NCBI GenBank assembly: GCA_022829145.1
Contig: CM040748.1
Span: forward strand, 30,828,501 to 30,892,500
Reading direction: 5' to 3'
Source of the DNA: Albula goreensis
Taxonomy: Eukaryota > Chordata > Actinopteri > Albuliformes > Albulidae
DNA length: 64,000 nt
In this document: positions 1-13,569 of the stretch, one piece after another
Position numbering within the stretch: position 1 is the stretch's first letter
How the letters are laid out: each line of letters opens with the position of its first letter
The notes under the pieces: model-generated
Told to the model about the DNA's origin: nothing
The model's database searches: none
The model's input: only the letters and a program-made list of their open reading frames with translations
Translations under genes and position numbers: made by a program

Positions 1-1207
1 TAAATGTTACATAGTACGACAGGCATCTGCGGTTCGTCTGAACTGCTGTTGGTGTAAAATACACCAACTCCAGCATAATGAGGACACCTTGAAAGATTCA
101 CACCTAAACAAGGCACTGTGGCAGCTTGAGTGCCAAAATAATATGCATACAAAGCCTGATCCACATGACAATTTCATTATTAATATATGTGCATGTGAGG
201 CATTTCATAGCCTTTGAGGACATGTCTAGGGAGGGCCAAGGAGCCATTATTTACACCGCTTATATTGGTTCATTTTGACAGGGCTGATTTTGCATGTATA
301 CATTTTACACAAAATACCATACTTTCATTCATTACATCATAAAGTATTCTGTATATACTAGCTTACACGTGATACTGAGTTGTATGTATGCTCTTTTATC
401 CTATTTAATATTTATATCTATTAGCCTAAATCTTGTGGTTTTCAGATACAGTGTAACACAGCATTAAATTGGCTTGTATCTGTATAACATCAATATGTTG
501 TGTGTCACTTAAATATAATGTAAAGGTTTTGTGTGAACTTGTGAAACTGAACTTGTATTCTTTCCCATTCTCCGGAGCAAATTTAAGCTTTATGGTTCTT
601 CTTACAAATCAGTGGAGTGAGGTTTTTAATTTGAGAATTGATGTTCCCTAGTTCACTTTTGAGAAATTAAAGGTGCACACCTTTCCTCCTGATTAAACCA
701 GGTTTCCGCTGGCAGGTTTTCCAGAACGGAAAACAGAGTGCTGATTTGAAAATGGTAATTTGGCACACCGCCCAAGAGACCAACATCTTGAAAGGTAACA
801 CCCCCCCACCACCATCCCCCCCCAGAGTGAATGCGTATTAGATGAAATATTGCAAATCCACACCCGTCAGCAGAAGCGCTGATTATTTTGTGTCAAAAAT
901 ATATACCTGAACTGTGTCAAAGTTCCTACTATTATCACCCATAGTAGGGGCTGACAGGGCACTGAGTAAACAATGAGGAAAAAACCCATTGAAGCCTGAA
1001 CATTGCATTGTATAAAATCACACGTTTCCTGAGACCTCAGAAAAATCCCTAAAACAGACACTGACATGAAATCAAAAGGGAGTATATGATCTTATTTCTA
1101 CTGCTGGACATTTTAATGCAAAAAAGTAGGACAGATCTGAATTAACGACCTTCTGGTAAATTATTGGAAAAGCCACACACCCACACAATGCACTTGCACC
1201 TCCATGC

Positions 1208-1232
1208 TCACACACACACACACACACACACG
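1208..1232. repeat. (CA)n microsatellite
   Basis: Uninterrupted CA dinucleotides, ending in 'cgcactcc'. Confidence 0.9.
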
Positions 1233-2722
1233 CACTCCAAGGAGCTTATTCCGCGGACCCGCTTGTGTGGCTTTTGTGAATCTCTGTTTTAAACCTGGAG
1301 GAGAGCTGGCCCGGCTTTGTTCAGGTTTAAAATCGGATGAAAGCTGCCCTGCTGGTTTCAAAGGGAGCGAAGTGAAAAATCCAGTGGCCTTGCAGGAAGA
1401 AGATGGGACGCCCAAGCTTGCGGTCAAAGAGCTGAGAGATTAACAGCCTTCCCTCCCTTACAACTGCACTGCATATGCTGGACCCACAGCCATTCAAATC
1501 ATGACCGCTACCAAGAGAATCTTGAACCAGAATTAGCCATCAATGCTGACTAATTTGAATAGCATTTAATCAATAGATTAAGTCACAGTGGAGAACAACA
1601 TTGCCTTGGACAACAACAACTGGCAAACAGGGAACGAAAATGTGATATATGTCTTTGCCTGACAGATGAATTAATAAGGAATAAAATAAGCACAGGTTTT
1701 TAAGTGTTTATATAATATGTAGAAATCACCTCCCTTGACAAAGTTCTTTGATGTATTCTAATATCATGCTAAAGACTAGTGCTACTATGAAATAACTGGA
1801 TGATGTCTGTAATGTGACTTCTGTCTGGGAAGTTATGTTTTATTTAATTGGTGGATATTTCTGTTTTATGTGATCTGAAGGGGTGTGCCGACCTCTCATC
1901 ACTGTAGCAGTTATCATAGTGATATTCCCATGAAAAATGCAAATTATTTTTATTAGGTTTTTTAGTTGTTATAAATACTGTGCACATATTTCACAATTAT
2001 TTATGAATGCCTTTTATTAATGAGTGAAGCTGAAGGTAACGGGCTATTTAAAGACAAACAAGATAAATGTAATTAACTTACCTTGTCACAGTGTGGAACC
2101 ACACACTGAAACAAATATTCAACAACAGGAATATATGAAACAGGCAATATGCCTATCGCTTCAATTACCAAAACATAGCCACACATTCAGTGCCCATACA
2201 CATGTTATACTATGTATGTAGTATTTATACTGCATAAAATGCTAAATTTGTACATATTAGCAGAATAGGTTTTAGCTGCCGTGATTAATGATACAAATAT
2301 TAAAAGCCTGACACTGAACAACACAAGCCATTAATGTCGTTCAATAATTGCAGATAAAAATCTAACCTTTGACACACTTTTCGTTTTGGGCGAGTCATGT
2401 GTAAAAACATTATGACTTCTTTGCCGGAAGGTAATACACAGTACACAAGCACCTGTCTGACATCAAAAAAATGTAAATTGTTTTGCACAGACTTACACAC
2501 TGAGATCTATAACTGCAAAGTGCCAAGACTGCACTTGAAGTCATGGCGTTATGAAAAAGTTTTTAAAAAATTGTATTTCTTGTTCATTTGGAAGTTTTAT
2601 GTCCTTTGAACGTGTGAACAGAATTCCCCCCGACTGATTCCACTCAGCCTTATATTCTATTGGAAATATGATTTGAAAAAAAAAAAAAAAAAAAGCGTAC
2701 GTGCTTGATTTGTGCTTTAATA

Positions 2723-2897
2723 CGGGTTCACAGGTAGTCCTGGAGGGCAGCAGCATGTGCAAGTTTTTTGCTTTCTTTCAATCAGCTGCCAATGTAGGTG
2801 TGTGGACACTGTGGCAGGTGAATTAAGCTCTTAATGTGTTTAAAAATACAAAACAGTATATATAATGGCCCCCATGGACTGGAGCTGTGCACCCTTG
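2723..2897. mobile_element. hAT-type MITE, 175 bp
   Basis: The left end (gggttcacaggtagtcctgg) and the reverse complement of the right end (gggtgcacagctccagtcc) form imperfect inverted repeats. Flanks ctttaata (2715-2722) and ctttacaa (2898-2905) look like an aged 8-bp target duplication. The pattern matches the abundant fish MITE whose ends carry a 'ccagtcctggagggc' core. A poly(A) tract (about 2676-2694) lies just upstream. Confidence 0.6.
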
Positions 2898-3228
2898 CTT
2901 TACAATGATGCAGTTTGTTGAAGGAAGTGATCATGAGCGCAGGCTAAACCCTATAGCCATGACACTACCACTGCAAGTCTTAGCTAAGACGTCAGTTGAC
3001 TAAGACCAAAATCGGTGAGCCCCAGTTGGCTCCACACCTTCAGGTTAGGGTGGGTTTAAGTTGGCAAAGGCTCAATTAGTTAGCACATTGTGAATAGCTA
3101 CTCTCTTGGAACCTACACATTATCAGCTGTCATGTCTGCTTCCTCTGATGGGCAGTGGGTGTCATACAGTCTGTAAAGTGTGGAAGACGGTCACTAATTT
3201 ATTCAAGAGCAACTGATGGTGAATTCAT

Positions 3229-3380
3229 GCTTCAGTGGTTGGAGGGCCTGGGGTTGCAGGTTCAGTTCCCAGATAGAACACTGCCATTGTACCCTTGAGC
3301 AAGGAACATTACCTGAACTGCTTCAGCAAATATCCAGTGCACAGAATAGTGCACAAAAACGCTCAATGTAAATGTACGTC
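3229..3380 (+). repeat. tRNA-derived SINE, copy 1
   Basis: A tRNA-like head with 'cagtggttgg' and a B-box-like ggttcagttccc (3259-3270) is followed by the teleost SINE body acccttgagcaaggaacatt and 'gcttcagcaaatatccag'. It lacks the usual 'tcgctttggat' tail, so it is 3'-truncated or a variant. Confidence 0.65.
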
Positions 3381-3522
3381 ATGAACATAGCTGAATTCCC
3401 CTCAGAATTCTTTTGGTCAAGGCATTTTTTTGTTTTAATAGTTTTCCTACTCCTATTCCTATAATTTCAGGGTTCTACATGACCAGAATGTTCCCAATGT
3501 GTAAAATTAGTATGTTAGGTTT

Positions 3523-3695
3523 TATGGTAGTAGTGCAGTATAATGGTTAGGAGACCTGGCTTGTAACTCAAAGGTGACAAGCTTGATTCTCAGGTACAGC
3601 TCTTCTGTCCTTGAGCAAAGTATTTGAATTGCTTCAGTAAACATCCAGCTGCACAAATGGATAGCTTGTAAAAATGTTTTGTACATTGTAAAAAG
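3523..3695 (+). repeat. tRNA-derived SINE, copy 2
   Basis: Same family and orientation as the copy about 290 bases upstream. It has 'taatggttaggagacc' (A-box region), a degenerate B box around 3574-3590, then tccttgagcaaag and gcttcagtaaacatccagct. The two copies are independently diverged. Confidence 0.6.
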
Positions 3696-5303
3696 TAGTA
3701 GATTTGTACTTCAAAATACGATATAATGTAAGGTCTCACCACCCTCTGATTTCAGGACATCTACCAACATTGCCAGAATATTTCCACAGTGTAAATCAAA
3801 TGCCCTCTCCACAACCTTTCCATGGGACTGAGATTCAGTGTGCTTACATAATTTTGAACATGAGAACATGCACATCAATAGTGAGTTACGTAAGAGATGA
3901 ATGCAATGGGAGCTGCACGGGAATCCTGTTTCATTATGTATAATGAGCTTTCTTCTGGGCTGAGAGACTTCACCAGCGGTTCGGCCTGACACGCGAAAGA
4001 TGTAATGCCACAGTAGACAAACACTTATTGCAAGGTAAGGAACATGAAAGGGACTGCGGTTATCCCCGCAGTAATCAAATCCTTTCACATTAAGCTCATA
4101 ATTCAGGAGCTGAGTTGAGCATGACGTGAATGTGGTTGAGGGCAGAGAGGGGAAGTCGAGGCCCGGGGTTTGAGAGCCAGTCTGCGGCCACACCAGAGCT
4201 CCTCTGATGTTCCCCTCGCATCCAAAACGGCTCGAAAATGTTCTCGGAAAGTGGTTTGTATCGTATTACTTTAATTTGGATCTGTCAGCACTTCCCAAAG
4301 CGGTGTGCCTGTTGAGAAATTTAGTTGTGTGTGTGGGTGAGAGAGCGAAAATAATTCTTGCTTGTAAGAGTGTGCTTTTGTACCCTCATTTATTTTAGAG
4401 TTTCAGTTTGCCATCTCTACTGAAAAGAGGAGCAAAGCATCTGTCCGAAAACAAGCGTTAACCCCTTTAAAAGTGTCCAGGTCAAATGGCATTGGGTCCA
4501 TGACAATGACTCTGCTTTTAGTGCCTTATAGTCAGAAGTGGGATTTTACAATTTTACACTCATCTGCCTTTATTAGTTTTTTCATTTATACCCTTTATAC
4601 ACACAGTAATTCCATTGGTTAAATCATGTGTGACAAGGATTACTTCACTACTTATGGTGATGTACTCACCAGTGAGTAATTAACTATTTCCTACAGGTCA
4701 AACAGTACTACTGGAGAGGACTTGCCCCAACTGGAGGAAACGACTGGTAGACTGTTAGCCTGTCTGATGACTGGTAGCCTGTGCGTTGCGCAAACAATCA
4801 AGCCATAACCTAAGAAATCTTGAACCTGTAACCCAGGTCAGACAACACTAATTGTATTGTATCACTGTGGACTCTCATTCAAGTCACAACTCACTCTCGG
4901 CCAAGTCAAATCTGTGACTGCAGGGTGTTGTTCTGTGCTCCTATGCAAAGGAGGAAGTCGGTTCATTTTGTTGAATAAATCTCTGAAATAAAAAAAAAAA
5001 CAGAAAACCTCTTCTTGAACACACATCACACAGAAATGACAACACAAAACACATCCCTAGATGTCTGGGATGCTAGATAATATTTTTTATGAGTGCGTAA
5101 TTTGTGGAAAAGCTAGGTACTCACACAAATTTAGAGCTTGTACATATTAAATGTATCAGTGCCGGGGCCTTTCTGTAACTGAATTTACTAATACTGGGAA
5201 ACCACAGAGCCTGAATGGTGAAATGGCATATTTTTAATGCCCATGGATCAGTGGTTGCATTAGTGAGGGAAGGGTAGTGCAGGCTCATCCAGTGATACTG
5301 TGC

Positions 5304-5318
5304 TACTGTAGAGGGCAG
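5304..5318 (+). promoter_or_regulatory. Weak CTCF-like motif
   Basis: actgtagagggcagc matches the CTCF core with two mismatches. Confidence 0.25.
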
Positions 5319-7084
5319 CAAGAGACTGCCTCACCGAGCCAGGCAAGGAAGCCACAGGCCAGCTCCGACCACAAAAGGGTAGAAATAAGACACCCCTCAT
5401 TGAGAGCTTGGAGAGAGGGATTAAGATGGGAACGATAACACTTTCAAGCATTGTGAACCCACCATTGTAACCTCGGTTTCCCTATCCCCTTCGACGGCAT
5501 GTTATCTTTTTTACATTATGTTCCTCTCCTCTCGCAATAAATCACCGTATCAACAAGCCAACGGTGGACACGAAATGTGATCACAGCCGATTCCAAGGAC
5601 AATGAGTGCCATCTCAACCGGAATACAATGGCAAGGGGGGGAAAAAGAAACGGCACAAGAGCTGGATGATAAAACTGAAAAAAGTTAAAAATATATGTAT
5701 TGTCCACAGCCAGTTACTAAAAAGAGATGGTATTTTAGGTAGTGATGGACCACCAGATACGCTAAACAAATGCACTGTTGAAAACATGAGATGTCACCAA
5801 ATGAGCTGTATAAAGTAAACAGCGCATGCAATAATAAAGAGTGTGCATTGCACTCAAGAAAGCTGAGAGATTTTATTTAATACAAGCGAAGCTCTTAGCT
5901 CGTTCAGAAATCACGGAATGGCTTTGAGGAGAACTGTTTGGAAAGAAATTAGGGCCAAACGAAGGCTATTTTTGGCAAAGAAATAAATGGATTTAATATA
6001 CTGTGAAATGCTGGGCAGCTGTGGTCGAAACACTCCTCTTAAGATTGGCTCGGGCCGAACGTGTTGATATAAACAGTAGAGCTGGTGTACAAATGGCTCA
6101 GTGATTGGGAGCTCAGCATGTTTGCTTTATTGCCTAATAGGGAGACAAGATGGTTGTGATTGACTGCCAAATCCTCCTCTAGTCCAAACAGTGTTTGATA
6201 TTCTCCACAGAAATTAATGGCCACCAGAGCCCATAGAAACATCTTTGTAACACTTCAGTACTGTACTGAATGTAGTGACACACAGCATTCTGGATAATAC
6301 ATTCATTTTTTAAGGGACATTATGGTGTTATTAACAGACTCTAATATACAGCAGCTATCTATAAAATTGAAACCTAGGCAACACAAAATCGGAATACTTT
6401 TGCGAGAAGGAAAAAGCGCTTTTTCATTCCCATGTTTTGAAACTAAACAGTAAACTGTTAGCTGGCATGAACAGTTTGACCTCAAATGTCAATCTTCTTC
6501 CCAGTCCTGGCTTGGTAAGAAGTTAAAATCCAGCAACACCCAAGCTCATTAAATGTATGGAGAAACAAATTCATAAATACATAGGGTGCATATTACACAC
6601 AAATATGTGTAATTAACTAAAGTTCTTAAACGGCAGCACATCATTTCATCTAGCATAAATTCTGGGACAGCTGAAAACAGATCCCTATGCCTGTAAGTCA
6701 GGTGGTATCACAGTCAGATACACTAAAATATGGCTCATAATTTGATTAATAATATAATTCATGATAAAATGTCATGAAATCGTAGTACTGTCTGAACCCA
6801 AGGTTGCCATGTTCCATCTGTTGTTTCCTAGTTGTTAGTAAAATCTCTGATTGATTACACTATGTCTTGTAAACATTATTTACAACATTGCCAGGTAGCT
6901 TTGCATGAGAGAAAAAAAAAGAAAAACATTGAGTTCAATGCAACCATTTCTTGTGTAAGTGTTTAGCAAATGATAATGCATTCCCCATGTGCCTTTGGTG
7001 TTTTATTGAGTGCCAGAGACATTCCGCAGGTCTCCAAAGGCTCTCCTCCTGGTCATGAGTCCCTCTCCTCTCCTGTCTCTGTTT

Positions 7085-7244
7085 CAGGCTGGAATTCTCA
7101 CATCAAAGGGGCCATCTACGCAAGGCCTAGAGCCACCAGATCCACCGCTTCTCCTACCGCTGCCCCTGCCCCTTCCTTAATCACAGGGGGTGTCGTTTTG
7201 ATGTGCCCCGGCCAGTCTGGAGACTCTGCCTTCGGAAACGAGAC
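7085..7244 (+). other. Exon-like segment of unknown status
   Basis: A pyrimidine-rich tract and 'ctgtttcag' precede an open segment of about 53 codons (GWNSHIKGAIYARPRATRS...), which is followed by 'acg|gtacgg'. The frame shows no family I recognise, and no partner exon was found. It could be an exon of a non-coding RNA or chance. Confidence 0.15.
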
Positions 7245-8039
7245 GGTACGGTCAAAGCATTCATGCCCATTTAAGACGCAGAAGAGAAAAGAACAAACAT
7301 GAAAGCACGTGAAACCGACTACTCTCCATGGCGAGTTCCTCATGTCTTGTGTATACCACATTTAAAAGGGCTGGTCAAAGGCAGTTTTTGACCAGGAAAG
7401 AAAGATTATGGCAGAAAAAGATGGGATGAGCTCATTGATAATTTTTTATGTGCCAGGGATTTACTATCAATATAAATTATGTGAATCAGCGCATTGCTAA
7501 TGTAGACAGAGCCATAGTATTTTTTGGCTAAATTATGCCTCTTTTCTGTATAATCCAGTGTGCCCTTGTCACTATATCATGGTACAACATTTTCCATGGC
7601 TTTCATAGCCCAAGGCCCACTTAATGAACAAATGCATTTTCCATTTTCTCTGACCTGCCCTTTCTGAGAAAGTATCCTCATGTGTGTATATATGGGATTC
7701 GATTGTTTTGAACACATGCAAAAACAACTAAACAAATATTATTTATGGCACAGTATTTAACTGTCACAGTATTTACTTTGTGTGTATCTATATTGATCCA
7801 ATCATTATCATTCATTTTTTAACAATTTTTTTTTTCAAAACCCATCTCGGCCACTTCCATGGTCCAACCCATAGTTTGGAAACTATTCTCATAGTATGGT
7901 AGTTCTGCTGCTTACATAGTGCAATATCTGTTTATCGACAATAACATGTCCATCCAAAAAAGACTATAAAAAAAATGCCCAAGAGTCCAAGAATTAAATA
8001 ATTTGCTAAACATTTCATTCAAATTAATATCCAGGCTGA

Positions 8040-8260
8040 CGCTTTCCTCTTGCACACTGAGGAGCCTAAAGTGGAAGGCCAGGAAAAAGGAAAGGGGCGC
8101 TTTGGCTTATTCACGTCACTTGAAAACGACGGCTTTAGCGGCTTAGCACACGGGCGATTGGATGATAAAGAACCTCTGTCTGTGATAATGCTAATTTATG
8201 CCACTCTCCGCTGTGGCACCGCAGAGGAAAGCAGGGGATGATGAATAGGGGTTTATGTTA
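8040..8260. promoter_or_regulatory. Candidate conserved non-coding element
   Basis: Balanced, non-repetitive sequence with homeodomain/GATA-type words ('attggatgataaag', 'gataatgctaattt') between AT-rich flanks. Called only by appearance. Confidence 0.2.
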
Positions 8261-10021
8261 AAACTAATATTACAACTTCACATTGTCAGAAGCGTTTTAG
8301 GTGTAGGCTTTCACGGGTGACGGCCAGCGCTTCTCCCTGCCTCATTAATCAGCAGCGTTGCTCTTTCCTCAGCTTTGATAGATTATCCGGTGGCCGAGTT
8401 GCGTATATATCCAGGAGGGCGAAACGAGAGCTAAATTCTGTGCTATGCTCCAAAACAGCTGCAGAATTCCAATGGTTAATTACAGAAGGACAAACCTAAA
8501 TCAGTGTGGGTCCCGCTCCTCAAGAAGTAGCTATATCTGCGTGAGAATACACACAAGTTTACGTGTGGGAAACACTGACCCTTCTTTGAAAAGAATAAGG
8601 GAACGTATATTTTGGAAATAAATTTCCAAGTTGAAACTGCATTAAATTATGTTAAATTATTTACAGCTGCTATATATCCATTCTGTCTGCAGTTCTCTCT
8701 GACTGTGTAGCACCCAGCGTTTGGTTGACTTAGTCTTATGTCTTACCGCCTTTGCTGAGGTCTCCCAGTACACAGAACAGAGCCGCGGTGCATAAAAGCC
8801 ATTATCAGTTCATTTGGGATCTACTGACACACGGCGCAGGGGTAATGAGGCTCCAGTACCCGAGGCAATTATCTGCATACGCGCTCTCAGACACGCACAG
8901 TCACAATTTGAAGCGAGCATCAAGGATCTTGTGACGGTGTGAAATTTACACACTCAAAGCAGGGGTGAATATTCTAAAGGTCACGGATATCACAGTCACC
9001 AACACGAGATGCCAGATTAAGCCTGAGTCATGACAAATCTAATTACATGTCTTTTTTATTTGTTTAGCGGAGTACCTTTGTGTCCTAGGATGCATTGTGT
9101 ACACAGTATGTATAAGCACCTTGGTATTTACTCCATTTTTACTATTATTATTTTTCTTTCATAATTAAGAATTTAAAGCATACACATTCGGGACTATACA
9201 GATAATAGCCTGGCTTGTTTTGTCTGTTTTTATATTTTATATTTTATATGTGTTTTTAAATATTTGACAAGACATTTTTCTACTACATTTAGCTATATTA
9301 CAAAGCTAACTTTAACAGTGTGTATGGTTGAGCACTATTTTCAGGAGCACTAAATTCTGCAATGGGTCTTACTGTCACCCCTTTGAAGAAAAAATATTGT
9401 CACATTTTCCTCTAATATTTGAAGATACAAGTTCCTACGGATGTGGCTGAGACTATCCAATCTCAGCATGACATCCAGAAACTTCTGTATGTCAATGTTT
9501 TGGCCCGTGATTTAACCTAGATCTAGTGGTAAAATCACTTAGGTTGGCAACACATGGTTGGCCGTCCTTCCTGGTCAGTTTTATGGTATGCTTATGATTT
9601 AGATTTAAACGTATTACAAAATTTGGCTGGGGTTCCCTTGGGTAAGTATTATATGTAGTTTCTTTCCAACAATGTGGCTGGTACCCACTGGCTACCAGCT
9701 GTTGTCAGTGAGAGGGACGCCTTCCCTCTAACGCACAGGCTTTAGTGCTCCTGTAGTGCTCAGTGGACCTCCTGCACTTGCTGTCAGGTGCCGGGGAAGC
9801 TGGCAAGCTCCATCTGAAATGCTCCTGCGGTGTAGGTGGTGCGGGTGGTGCAGGTGTGATAGCAGTGATTTGAGGGGCACAATAGGCCACACCCAATAAA
9901 ATAGTTGTCTTTTTTAAAATACATGTTTAAAAGAGATACAAGCTATATTCACTGTTAATTACACATGAATGAAGCACCTATATTATAGTATTGTGTCTCC
10001 TATATTATGCTTGTAACAAAA

Positions 10022-10071
10022 ACACACACTCACGTGTATACGCACACACACACACGCACACATTGACACAC
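10022..10071. repeat. (CA)n microsatellite, interrupted
   Basis: CA-rich tract with 'gtgtatacgc' and 'gcacacattg' interruptions. Confidence 0.8.
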
Positions 10072-10209
10072 TTAGTTTAGGGCCGTGGCAGGCAATGTGG
10101 ACATTAGTCAAAGTGAGGCAGGGTAAAGGTTGGCAGGATGCACCACTGAAACAGGTGGCAGGAGGTTATTTCAATAATCAGTAATAATATCATGGTCTCC
10201 CCATCTGGA

Positions 10210-10221
10210 CAGCACGTGCTG
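10210..10221. promoter_or_regulatory. Perfect 12-bp E-box palindrome
   Basis: cagcacgtgctg is a perfect palindrome centred on CACGTG, extended imperfectly by 'gga' and 'gtc'. It could be a bHLH site; no gene is adjacent. Confidence 0.35.
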
Positions 10222-11160
10222 CTGTCTGCTTATGGAGAGGCCGAGTGTCCCAGCATGCTTTGGGAGGGGTAGGGGAGAGAGAGAGGGAAGGAGGGAGTGT
10301 AAAAATAGCCAAGTACAACTGGGCTTTAAGGACAGCTACTTAAAATCGCCCAGCCAAACATTTGCACAGAAGAATGAGACGAACGCACCATATGCTGTTC
10401 CCTGCCAGCACTGTCTCTTTACACCCCTGTGGTGTTACAACATATTAGTGCTGCTGCAGGCCTTTTTAACACATGGAACAAACACATAGTAAGAGTAATA
10501 ATAGTAATCATTATCATGAACATCATCATCATAAGCACTGTTATTATGGTTTGAAAATGGGCCATTTTACAGCTGAACTTCAACCAGTATGCTTCACGGA
10601 TTCCTAAACAAACACTATTCACAAGCAACGCTACTCTACATGGAACTCGGCCCTGCGTTTTGTTCAGATACTCTCTCTGATGGAAGAAAGTCTTTGGCAA
10701 GAATTAGACAATATATTTTTATTTCCAGTAAAGTGCAGATCTTAAAATGTTTAATGCTTACAGAGAAGAGTCAGGCACAGAGATAAAGAGAGCAGCGCAA
10801 GTGGCCATGTGATAAATCAGACTGAATTGGAGCACCAAAATCTGAACGATTGCACATGACCCACAGAGCTAAAAAAACCACACTGCACAGGTTTTAGTCG
10901 GGCTTTTCTTTGAATTCCTTTCTCTCGTTATGCGTTTGAACTTTATGCCTTCGATATGCACATCAAACAGGGCTTTTTTTTCGTGTTCCTGGACTCTTGT
11001 CCGTGCTAAATCTCAACATCGCGCACGGATCGGAGGGGGCGGGCAGGGAGGGCGGGGGGAGAGAACTGCATGGACGGAATCCAGAGCGTCGATATGAGAG
11101 GTGAAAGGGTTTAATGCGCCTTGCATCATAAAGATGCCAAAGTTCCTGCAAGCTGTGTAT

Positions 11161-11435
11161 GCACACACACGCACACACACACACACACACTCACATACAT
11201 ACACACACTCACACCTAAACACACACACGCACACACATACACACACTCACACCTAAACACACACACACTCACACACACACTCACACACACAGACACACTC
11301 TCACACACACACACGCACACACCACACACACTCTCACACACCTAAACACACACACACCACACACATTCACACACACACACACACATACACCTAAACACTC
11401 ACTCACACACATACACCTAAACATTCACTCGCACA

Positions 11436-11474
<39 letters not shown>
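11161..11474. repeat. Compound (CA)n minisatellite, about 310 bp
   Basis: A long CA tract is punctuated by recurring 'cacctaaacac' blocks (11214, 11252, 11341, 11390, 11416) and by 'tcacac', 'acatac' and 'gcacac' variants, then ends in a pure CA run. The repeated interruptions show higher-order duplication beyond simple slippage. Spurious His/Thr frames cross it. Confidence 0.9.
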
Positions 11475-11476
<2 letters not shown>

Positions 11477-12959
11477 TAGCTCCCACCAGATTCAGCTTTA
11501 CTACTTCAGTCATCGCTGCCAAGACCCCTCTTTGACTGATCAGCGCGGAGCAAAGGAAATGACTTATCTGCCTGTAACTCCAAGCCCTGCAGTGCGTATT
11601 TCTCCCCGAGCTTGGAAAAAAAATGCTGCGTAGAGTAGCTTCAGTTTCATGCAAGACAGAAAAGGGCAACAGTGTCAGCTCTTTTTGGGGGCCTTTTGGT
11701 ATCACGTTGCTTGCTTTTGTTTCCTACTGTTCTTTTTTTGCCACTGATGGCACTGGCTTCTCTTAGCTTTTATACCAGGTGATGCGCTGAATGCTTATTG
11801 TACAATGTAAAAATGTATTACTGTGTAACACAAAAGCATATTTGTATCAATCCAGACTTCAAGCCATTCTTTTGCTGTAAAAGTGCATCTGTAGACATAT
11901 AAAAAACAATGAGACCATTGGAATTAAATCCGAGGAATACTGCTTAACAAGGAGCTGCACAAGGTCATCTACTGGTACCTCTAACTTTGATCCTTGTTGT
12001 AATGAAAGGCTGCTAACTATCACAGTTGGAAATCAGCTGATACATAGTCATCCCTTTCTCTGGCGCTGCTCTGCACCAGAAGATTTCTCCGCTCTGCTTC
12101 ACGCGCTCTGATCTCCTTAACTGTAACAGAGCCTCTCAGCTCTTCATTAGATAAAACACAGGTGCTCACTGTGGTCCCCCAAGCTCAGCTGTTCAGGTCC
12201 AACATGGGCTTTAAACAAACGGGTTTTATCTCGATCTGAGCTCAAGTGAAAATGCTGTCAGCTCTGGGATCTGGCATGAAATAAAGAACATGTAACATGG
12301 TCTTCTTGGGAACCCCCGGCAGACATGCAAACAGGCCGCACAGGCAAGGAGAGATCCCCAGATTAAATCAGCGTGCGGTTTTTTTGAGTTTACGAGCGAA
12401 AAGGAGAAAAGCGGACCAAAGACCCAGACAAATCTGTTTACTGGTAACAAAATGCTCTGTGGCTATGAGTTACATGTACATCTATATTTAGACATTCATC
12501 ACACACAGTCATATAGAAGACCTTCAGTATAACATTCAAAAAGTTTTAGGGAAAGAGCTGAGACAAGATTGAATTAGGACCATCACAGCCAATAGTAGTG
12601 CTTTTTTTCCCCTCTTACAACTCATCAGTAAGTACCAGAGAAGGTACAAGAGGAGGGCCGAGAAAATGGCACTTTGAGCAACAAATTGACTTCAGGAAGT
12701 AGTGATAAATGCAATCAACCCAGAATATATGCTTCAGCGGTCAGGATTTGTTGAACCAAGATTCAGTGTAAACAGATGTGTTTTCAGTCCTCTGCAAAGT
12801 CACAGTATGTCTTACATGATGATATGTTTTATGAGTGAGCTGTGCGAAGCAAATTCTGGGGTCTGGAAAAGGAGGTTGTCTGAGCGAGGGGATCAGGATA
12901 AGATATAATGTCCTAAATAAGGAGACCTGCCTCCCCTTCCCCCTCCAGGTGCTGTGTGG

Positions 12960-13170
12960 ACCCCTCTCCCCAGAGTGCTCCGCTCTTAATCATGTCACTT
13001 TACTGTGTTATGCCATTAATTCTGATGGAGGAAAGCTGAATGACATGTTATAGCCGTCAGGACAGACCTGGGAAAATTTACTGGCTCGCATCGGCTAAAA
13101 AGACATTTAAGAGCGACAACAGAAAAAGCTAAATAAATTTTCAGTTGCACTAACCTTGGCTGGTTTTACA
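12960..13170. promoter_or_regulatory. Candidate conserved non-coding element
   Basis: Complex sequence with 'cttaatcatgtcac', 'gccattaattctgatgg' and 'gctaaataaatttt' words and no repeats. Called by appearance only. Confidence 0.2.
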
Positions 13171-13569
13171 TTTCACAGAGGAAAAGCAGAGGATCTGGCT
13201 GCTTCTGTGTTATCACTGTCTGAAATTTATCAGAAGTCTTGATCTTGAAATGAACTCGATCCCTTATGTAGAGAAAACAGTTACATGTAATGTTGTTAAA
13301 GTGTAGTCAAAAATCTGAGTGATGATACTACCTCTGTAAAGTAAAATAAATATAGTGAAATATAGGATGTAGTGGTCTGTAACAAGGTATTGGACACATT
13401 CTCACATTGCTCAGGTCTGAACGCCCCTCAGGCTGTAAAAACAGTAGGCATGTTCCTCATCAGTAACTGTGCAAATTAGATCAAACCCACGATTAGCATT
13501 GATCAACTTACCAAATACTATCACTGCAGTACTATACTATTACTATAACAACAGCAAAGAACACCCCCT

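Larger units (their letters stand above)
1..8039. other. Gene-free DNA, left end
   Basis: No coding exon or RNA gene recognised apart from the MITE, SINEs, CA repeat and exon-like segment listed separately. There is a short C-rich run near 801-823. All frames are short and compositionally random. Confidence 0.7.

Noticed and set aside
3711-4193. 160-codon minus-strand open frame
   Set aside because: The sequence has no domain pattern and begins inside SINE-flanking DNA. The codon content looks random.
10963-11246. CRISPR-like spacing in the CA repeat region
   Set aside because: The interruptions vary in length and composition and the host is a vertebrate; this is a minisatellite.
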